The notes under the pieces are model-generated. The model made no database searches, was not told where the DNA came from, and saw nothing but the letters and a program-made list of their open reading frames with translations. Position numbers and translations under genes: made by a program. Shown one piece after another: positions 13,361 through 22,487 of a stretch of 22,487 nucleotides of DNA (positions are counted from its first letter, which is position 1; each line of letters starts with the position of its first letter). The DNA is taken from assembly GCA_003242605.1 (NCBI GenBank), contig QGUZ01000056.1:1-22487 (forward strand). The letters are read 5' to 3'. Source of the stretch: Actinomycetota bacterium (lineage in GTDB: Bacteria; Actinomycetota; Actinomycetes; Streptosporangiales; Streptosporangiaceae).

Positions 13361-14619
13361 CGACAGGCGGGCGCGAGGGACGGGCCGGACGGCGCCGCAG
13401 GCGCCGCGCCCCGGACGGGCCCGCGGAACGGCCACCGGCCCCCGGTGGCCCGGCCGCATGGCATCACCCGGGCGGCCCGCCGCCACCCGGCCAGGGCCAC
13501 GAGCCGCGCCCCGGCCCCGCCCGGCCCGAGGCGTTCCGCCCGGCCGGGCACCCGGGACCCGGCGGCCCCCTGCCCGGGCCCACGGAGCAGGCGCCTCCCC
13601 GGCATCCGGGGCTCCCGCCCGGACCGCCCCGGCCGGCCGCCCGGTCGACCGGCCGGCTCCGGAACACGGCCGGGCAGTGGTTCACCGACCGCCACGCCGC
13701 CGGGGCGCCGGCGTCGGGGCCGTTCCCGGCGCAGCCTGCGGGGCCCGCCGCGGAGCCGGCGGCGGCGCCGGCCGAGCGGCCGCCGGAGCCGTCGCCGCGG
13801 TCCCGCAAGGGACGCGCCAGGCGGCGCCGCGCGGGCATCTCGTTCAGCCTCCCGGCGCTCCGCGAGCGCGGGCTGAGCGACCGGCAGCAGACCGCGATCA
13901 TCGCGGGCGCCGTGGGCCTCGTCGTGCTCGGCATCGCGGTCATGCTCACCGTGGTGGTCGGGCGGCTCTCGGAGGTGTCCGAGCCGCCCCGCGCGGCCGC
14001 GGGCGACCGATCGCGCGTCGACCTGGCCCGCCCCGACGACTACCAGGGCTGGGCGTCGCTGCCGCAGTTCAAGCCGATCGCCGACCGCAAGAACGATCCC
14101 CGGCCGCTCACCGTCAAGGAGCTGTTCGCGACCAGGACGCTGAAGAACGGCAGGATCACGCTGCGGCTGGTCGAGCGGAAGGAGGACCGCGACTGCTCCG
14201 CCGTGGTGTGGGGGGAGCAGCTCGCCGCCAAGCTCGCCGAGGGCGGCTGCACCCAGGCGCTGCGCGGGCTCTACCGCAGCGCCGACGGGCGGTACGTCGC
14301 CCAGTACACGCTGTTCAACCTGGCGACGGTCGGCGCGGCCGACGACCTCGTCAAGTCGCTCACCACCATGCACCGGGGCGGGTGGGTCCGCCCGCTCGAG
14401 GCCCGCTCGGCCACCTTCACCCCGGGCGGGTACACCGAGGCGAGCGGGCACGCCATGGGGCACCTGGTCGGCCTGGTCTGGATCGGCCGGGCCGACGGCG
14501 GCGAACCGACGGCGCGGGACGACTTCGTCGGCCTGTCGCTCGCGGTCCGCGGAGTGGAGAAGGCGGTGTTCACGCGCGTGGTGGCCGCCGGTGGCAAGCC
14601 GGGGGCGGCACCCAAGTAG
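13357..14619 (+). CDS. Single-pass membrane protein with Pro-rich N-terminus and conserved extracytoplasmic domain (paralogue A)
   Basis: A 420-residue protein that I cannot assign to a named family. Residues 1-170 are low complexity, rich in Pro, Gly, Arg and Ala, with an Arg/Lys patch before one membrane helix at about 179-203. The remaining domain, outside the membrane by the positive-inside rule, starts near residue 225 and includes IADRKNDPRPLT (Asp247), a cysteine pair Cys280 and Cys298 in DCSAVVWG and GGCTQALRGLY, and QYTLFNL. This outer domain is clearly related to that of the next gene. It overlaps lgt by ATGA, so it is probably co-translated with it. Sensor, adaptor or wall-associated roles are all possible; no enzyme motif is visible. 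The pair of cysteines fits an exported, disulfide-bonded domain. Confidence 0.8.
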   Translation: MTTGGREGRAGRRRRRRAPDGPAERPPAPGGPAAWHHPGGPPPPGQGHEPRPGPARPEAFRPAGHPGPGGPLPGPTEQAPPRHPGLPPGPPRPAARSTGRLRNTAGQWFTDRHAAGAPASGPFPAQPAGPAAEPAAAPAERPPEPSPRSRKGRARRRRAGISFSLPALRERGLSDRQQTAIIAGAVGLVVLGIAVMLTVVVGRLSEVSEPPRAAAGDRSRVDLARPDDYQGWASLPQFKPIADRKNDPRPLTVKELFATRTLKNGRITLRLVERKEDRDCSAVVWGEQLAAKLAEGGCTQALRGLYRSADGRYVAQYTLFNLATVGAADDLVKSLTTMHRGGWVRPLEARSATFTPGGYTEASGHAMGHLVGLVWIGRADGGEPTARDDFVGLSLAVRGVEKAVFTRVVAAGGKPGAAPK

Positions 14620-14629
14620 GGTCGGGATC

Positions 14630-15295
14630 ATGCTGGGGCGGATCTGGGAGGACACGCGAGGCCGGGTCGCGGTGGCCGCGGCCGTGCTGGTGCTGGCCGC
14701 CGGCGGGGCCGGTGCCTGGCTGTGGCTGGGCGGCGGCGCCGAGGCGACGGCGGGCACCTACCGGATGGAGAGATCGACGGCGATCTACGCCCCGATCGCG
14801 ACCCGGCAGGCCGACCCGCGCCCGCTCACCCAGGAGGAGGTCCTCGGCGCGGACACCGCGCGGCTGACAGCGAACGGCACCGTGCTGGTACGGCGCGCGG
14901 CGAGCCTGTCGGGGGACTGCGCGGCCGCCGTGTGGGGCTCGGCGGCCGACGCGCTCGCCGGGTGCACCCAGGTGCTGCGCGCGGTGTACGCGAGCGAGGA
15001 CGGCGCGATCTCCGGCCAGTTCCTGGTGTTCAACATGCCCGACGCCAAGGCCGCCGACGCGCTGGTCGAGGCGCTCGACCCCGCGGCCGAGCGGGGGTTC
15101 GTCCGGGTCGCGCCCGAGCAGCCCGCCTCGTTCGACGCCACCCGCAGCTGGGCCCAGGCCCGCGCCCTCGGCCACTTCGTCACGCTGACCTGGGTGGGCC
15201 CGGTCGGCGACGAGCGGCCCGACCTCACCGGGGCCCAGCTCGCGCTCGACGGCCTGGGGCGGGCGCTGCACCAGCGCGTCATCGACGCCGAGTGA
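14630..15295 (+). CDS. Single-pass membrane protein, paralogue B of the preceding gene
   Basis: A 221-residue protein with a short N-terminus, one membrane helix at about 11-33 and an extracytoplasmic domain. The domain aligns along its length with that of the upstream gene: IATRQADPRPLT (Asp62) against IADRKNDPRPLT, DCAAAVWG and GCTQVLRAVY with Cys97 and Cys112, QFLVFNM against QYTLFNL, GHFVTLTWVG against GHLVGLVWIG, and a closing LALDGLGRALHQRVIDA. It lacks the long Pro-rich cytoplasmic region. ATG 14630 follows the previous stop by ten bases with AGGGTCGGG as ribosome site; an in-frame ATG at 14591 would overlap the upstream gene and is less likely. Function unknown. The two genes look like a tandem duplication followed by divergence. 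Confidence 0.8.
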   Translation: MLGRIWEDTRGRVAVAAAVLVLAAGGAGAWLWLGGGAEATAGTYRMERSTAIYAPIATRQADPRPLTQEEVLGADTARLTANGTVLVRRAASLSGDCAAAVWGSAADALAGCTQVLRAVYASEDGAISGQFLVFNMPDAKAADALVEALDPAAERGFVRVAPEQPASFDATRSWAQARALGHFVTLTWVGPVGDERPDLTGAQLALDGLGRALHQRVIDAE

Positions 15296-15471
15296 GCGCG
15301 CCGCCGGCCCGCCCGGCATGGGTTCGGTGCCGCCCCGCCGTACCCGGGCCCGGTATCCTGTCGCGGCGTGCCCACCCCGTCGCGTCCCGCGCGCCACGGC
15401 GGTGCCGAATGCGAGTCCGGGTGCAGGAAATGCGAAACCCGGTGCGTGAGGCGGGCACGAGCGGGGAATAG

Positions 15472-15546
15472 GGTTGCGTACCGGACCGTTCGGAACGGAA
15501 GATATGCTCCCACTGGTTGCGTGCGCGTAACGAAGGTTCGCGTACC
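15472..15546. promoter_or_regulatory. Candidate gltB control region: three related motifs, palindrome and -10 box
   Basis: GGTTGCGTACC (15472-15482), GGTTGCGTGCG (15515-15525) and GGTTCGCGTACC (15535-15546) are similar direct repeats. Between the first two lies the palindrome CCGTTC-G-GAACGG (15486-15498), which ends four bases before TATGCT (15503-15508), a plausible -10 hexamer. CGAA-GG-TTCG at 15531-15540 is a further small inverted repeat. An operator overlapping the -35 zone of the gltB promoter is the simplest reading, but no regulator is identified. Confidence 0.35.
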
Positions 15547-15652
15547 AGCCCTTGGAGGGGCCTTTCCGACACGGTGCGGTACCCTCCACTAGCACTCACT
15601 CGCAGCAGGGCCAACGTCGTCCCTCTTGCCGGTAGACCAGCGACAAGACGAC

Positions 15653-15658
15653 AGGAGG
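15653..15658 (+). promoter_or_regulatory. Ribosome binding site AGGAGG of gltB
   Basis: A perfect AGGAGG ends six bases before ATG 15665 and fixes this start over the in-frame ATG at 15626. Confidence 0.85.
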
Positions 15659-15664
15659 GAACCC

Positions 15665-20182
<4,518 letters not shown>

Positions 20183-20244
20183 GCGCGGCCGCCGTCGCGC
20201 ATCGCCGTACCCGACCGCCCACAGGCAGTGACTGGAGAATTCTC

Positions 20245-21732
20245 ATGGCCGACCCGAAGGGGTTTCTCACCTACCGGCGGGAGCTGCCCGCCCGCCGCCC
20301 GGTCGACGTGCGGATCCGGGACTGGCACGAGGTCTACGAGGACTTCCCGCGCCCGGCCCTCACGCGGCAGGCGGCGCGCTGCATGGACTGCGGCATCCCG
20401 TTCTGCCACAACGGCTGCCCGCTCGGGAACCTCATCCCCGAGTGGAACGACCTCGCCTACCGCGACGACTGGCGGGAGGCGATCGAGCGGCTGCACGCCA
20501 CCAACAACTTCCCGGAGTTCACCGGGCGGCTGTGCCCCGCGCCGTGCGAGGCGGCGTGCGTGCTCGGCATCAACTCCGACCCGGTGACGATCAAGCGGGT
20601 CGAGGTGGAGATCATCGACCGGGCCTTCGCCGAGGGCTGGGTGACGCCCAAGCCGCCGGCGAGCAGGAGCGGCAAGTCGGTGGCCGTGGTCGGCTCCGGC
20701 CCGGCCGGGCTCGCCGCCGCCCAGCAGCTCACCCGCGCCGGGCACGAGGTCACCGTGTTCGAGCGGGCCGACCGCATCGGCGGGCTGCTGCGGTACGGCA
20801 TCCCCGAGTTCAAGATGGAGAAGCGGCACCTCGACCGGCGGCTGGCGCAGATGCGCGCCGAGGGCACCGAGTTCCGCACCGGGGTGAACGTCGGCGTCGA
20901 CATCACCGCGGCCGAGCTGCGCGAGCGGTTCGACGCGGTGGTGCTCGCCGGCGGGGCGACCCAGTGGCGCGACCTGAAGGTACCCGGGCGCGAGCTGCGC
21001 GGCATCCACCAGGCGATGGAGTACCTGCCGCTCGCCAACCGGGTGCAGGAGGGCGACCTCCCGGTCTCGCCGATCTCCGCCGAGGGCAAGGACGTGGTGG
21101 TGATCGGCGGCGGCGACACCGGCGCCGACTGCATCGGCACCGCGGTGCGCCAGGGCGCGCGCTCCATCACCCAGCTCGAGATCATGCCGCGGCCGCCGGA
21201 GCGGCGCCCGCCGCACCAGCCGTGGCCGACCTACCCGATGCTCTTCAAGGTGGAGAGCGCCCACGAGGAGCTCGCCGACCTGGGCGGCGCGCGGGTCTAC
21301 GGGGTGAACACGCTCGAGTTCGTCGACGACGGCACCGGGCACGTCGGCGGGCTGCGGGTGGTCGACGTCGAGGGCCCGCAGACCGGGTTCCGGCCGATCC
21401 CCGGCACCGAGCGGGTGATCCCCGCCCAGCTCGTCACCCTCGCCATGGGCTTCCTCGGCCCGGAGAAGGGGCCCCTGCTCACCGACCTCGCCGAGATGTC
21501 GGGGGACCCGGAGAACTTCTTCGACGCGCGGGGCAACGTGCGGCGCGACCGGAGGTTCATGACCTCGGTCGACGGGGTGTTCGTCGCCGGGGACATGGGC
21601 CGCGGCCAGTCGCTGATCGTCTGGGCGATCGCGGAGGGCCGCTCGGCCGCCTCCCACGTCGACGCCTACCTCACCGGCTCCACGGTGCTGCCCGCGCCGA
21701 TCCAGCCGACCGCCCGCCCGCTCACCGTCTGA
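20245..21732 (+). CDS. gltD: Glutamate synthase (NADPH) small subunit
   Basis: The 495-residue GltD takes electrons from NADPH through FAD and passes them by iron-sulfur centres to GltB. The N-terminal domain carries two cysteine groups: Cys46, Cys49, Cys54 and Cys58 in CMDCGIPFCHNGC, and Cys97, Cys101 and Cys105 in CPAPCEAAC, for the [4Fe-4S] clusters. FAD is bound by VAVVGSGPAGLAAAQ from 146 with RIGGLLRYGIPEFKMEK, NADPH by VVVIGGGDTGADC from 285, and the C-terminal FAD strand is GVFVAGDMGRGQSLIVWAI. ATG 20245 is preferred: GGAGAA (20234-20239) precedes it and MADPKGFLTYRRE is the common start; a GTG at 20179 overlapping the gltB stop would add 22 non-conserved residues. A strong hairpin lies about 50 bases after the stop. 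Confidence 0.98.
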   Translation: MADPKGFLTYRRELPARRPVDVRIRDWHEVYEDFPRPALTRQAARCMDCGIPFCHNGCPLGNLIPEWNDLAYRDDWREAIERLHATNNFPEFTGRLCPAPCEAACVLGINSDPVTIKRVEVEIIDRAFAEGWVTPKPPASRSGKSVAVVGSGPAGLAAAQQLTRAGHEVTVFERADRIGGLLRYGIPEFKMEKRHLDRRLAQMRAEGTEFRTGVNVGVDITAAELRERFDAVVLAGGATQWRDLKVPGRELRGIHQAMEYLPLANRVQEGDLPVSPISAEGKDVVVIGGGDTGADCIGTAVRQGARSITQLEIMPRPPERRPPHQPWPTYPMLFKVESAHEELADLGGARVYGVNTLEFVDDGTGHVGGLRVVDVEGPQTGFRPIPGTERVIPAQLVTLAMGFLGPEKGPLLTDLAEMSGDPENFFDARGNVRRDRRFMTSVDGVFVAGDMGRGQSLIVWAIAEGRSAASHVDAYLTGSTVLPAPIQPTARPLTV

Positions 21733-21783
21733 CCGCCCGCCACGGGCTCGGTCAACCCGGGCTCTGGTCCGAAGTGGTCATGG

Positions 21784-21813
21784 TCACGCGGTCCCCATGC
21801 GGGGGCCGCGTGA
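21784..21813 (+). terminator. Likely terminator hairpin of gltBD
   Basis: TCACGCGGTCCCC (21784-21796) pairs with GGGGGCCGCGTGA (21801-21813) over 13 positions, including one G-U wobble, around the four-base loop ATGC. It lies 51 bases after the gltD stop. There is no T-run, as usual in high-GC actinomycetes. Confidence 0.6.
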
Positions 21814-21959
21814 TCGTTCACGCGGCATGATCTTGCCCGTTCCGGGGACACAATCGTCAGGCCCGGAAGTTTCACGCCTGCACGCGCTATCGGTGGATTT
21901 CTGGGAGTACGGGGAGGATCCGACCGGGCCACGGGCGGGCCCGCCAGGGAGGGTGGTCG

Positions 21960-22487
21960 ATGCGGGGGAAGAGAGGGCTGACGGCCGCGCTGGCGGTGGC
22001 CACCGCGGCCGGGGTGATCGGGGGCGGCGCCCTGCTCGTGCACCTGACCGGGGGCGAGGACGCCGCCTCCGGCGTGCCGAGCTCGGCCGAGCGCGCCACG
22101 ACCGCCTCGCCGGCACCGCACCAGGGCCGGGCGGGCGGATCGGCCTCCTCCCGCGCCGAGGACTACCTGGTGTTCTACGCCGAGGGCAGGCGCGACGAGG
22201 CGGTCGAGGCGGTACGGCGGGCCGGCGCCGAGCCGGGCGAGGACAACGCCAAGCTCGGCTACCTCGTGGTCCGCGGCGCCCCGCCCGGATTCCCGGAGAA
22301 GGCCGGGGAGAGCGACGCCGTCGTCGGGGTCACCCCCAACAGCCGCATCGGCGGCACCGCGGCCGCGCTGCGCCGCGCCCGCACGCTCCCCGGCGGCGGC
22401 CTGCGGCATGCGCACATCCCGCCCGCCGCCCCGGAGACGGCCCTGTCCCGCGCCGCGGGCGCGGCGGGCCCGGCGGCCGCCCGGGCC
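21960..22487 (+). CDS. Secreted protein, probable S8 (subtilisin-like) peptidase prepro-region, cut by window edge
   Basis: The 176 codons seen start at ATG 21960 behind AGGGAGGG and run off the right edge without a stop. Residues 1-30 are a signal peptide (MRGKRGLTAALAVATAAGVI, then a hydrophobic core). A Ser/Ala/Thr-rich linker follows to about residue 66. Residues about 67-125, beginning EDYLVFYAEGRRDEAVEAVR, with ENAKLGYL-like DNAKLGYLVV and ending VVGVTPNSRIG, resemble the inhibitor I9 propeptide of actinomycete subtilases, in which Val/Leu-Tyr, alternating charged helices and a final Arg-x-Ile or Ser-Arg-Ile-Gly appear before the peptidase. An Ala/Pro/Arg-rich stretch fills the end of the window. 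The catalytic Asp, His and Ser lie beyond the edge, so the peptidase assignment is an inference from the propeptide. Confidence 0.55.
   Translation, partial: MRGKRGLTAALAVATAAGVIGGGALLVHLTGGEDAASGVPSSAERATTASPAPHQGRAGGSASSRAEDYLVFYAEGRRDEAVEAVRRAGAEPGEDNAKLGYLVVRGAPPGFPEKAGESDAVVGVTPNSRIGGTAAALRRARTLPGGGLRHAHIPPAAPETALSRAAGAAGPAAARA

Larger units (their letters stand above)
15296..15664. other. Upstream region of gltB with repeated operator-like motifs
   Basis: This 369-base gap contains no convincing gene. Its 3' two thirds are less GC-rich than the neighbours. It holds three related motifs GGTTGCGTACC, GGTTGCGTGCG and GGTTCGCGTACC, a 13-base palindrome at 15486-15498 and a TATGCT box at 15503-15508, all annotated below or in this entry. 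TATCCT at 15354-15359 is another possible -10, before an unconvincing 74-codon frame. The region presumably carries the gltBD promoter and nitrogen- or glutamate-responsive control, but I could not find a clear GlnR box. Confidence 0.45.

Noticed and set aside
15368..15592. A 74-codon frame before gltB starting with GTG eight bases after TATCCT and containing a Cys-rich stretch (CESGCRKCETRC)
   Set aside because: The promoter-like spacing is attractive, but codon use decays to many A/T-ending codons after the first third, there is no ribosome site, and the frame runs through the likely gltB control region.
15472..15664. GlnR box upstream of gltB
   Set aside because: No stretch fits the GTNAC-N6-GNAAC pattern; GTAAC occurs at 15527-15531 but the second half-site is absent.

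Overview
This window is chromosomal DNA from a very GC-rich actinomycete. Nearly every codon of the real genes ends in G or C, GTG starts are common, and the gene order (hisI - Trp-associated membrane protein - trpC - trpB - trpA - MauE/DsbA pair - lgt - gltB - gltD) is the one familiar from Streptomyces and Streptosporangiaceae. I lean to Streptosporangiales, but from sequence alone this is a modest-confidence inference. No tRNA, rRNA, insertion sequence, prophage or CRISPR array is visible.

Layout. Positions 1-343 (minus strand) carry the start of a small membrane protein resembling DUF6286, cut by the window edge. A non-coding stretch with operator-like repeats follows, then a minus-strand TIGR03085/DinB-like gene (721-1353) with a probable leaderless promoter. 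Divergently, 1488-5364 encodes a heterodimeric ABC exporter. Its two half-transporter genes are separated by an unusual 80-codon reading frame (3353-3595) built from nine 24-bp repeats. This frame is joined to both neighbours by 4-base stop/start overlaps. hisI (5434-5811) comes next, then a tryptophan-operon-associated membrane protein (5840-6499) with no trpE between them, a DUF4190 protein, a DUF2752 protein, and trpC, trpB and trpA (7693-10639).

From 10937 to 15295 is an envelope block: a MauE/DoxX-type membrane protein, a membrane-anchored DsbA-like thioredoxin, lgt, and two adjacent membrane proteins whose extracytoplasmic domains are clearly paralogous and share a conserved cysteine pair. 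gltB and gltD (15665-21732) encode both subunits of NADPH glutamate synthase. The window ends in the start of a secreted protein that looks like a subtilase prepro-region.

How the genes work together. HisI serves histidine synthesis; TrpC, TrpB and TrpA perform the last steps of tryptophan synthesis; GltB/GltD supply glutamate. Lgt and the MauE-DsbA pair modify exported proteins (lipidation and disulfide formation). The paralogous cysteine-containing membrane proteins beside them could be clients, which is inference. The best candidate for something undescribed is the octapeptide-repeat frame spliced between the two ABC half-transporters. The asymmetric ATP sites of the exporter, the absent trpE and the duplicated membrane-protein pair are the next most notable points.
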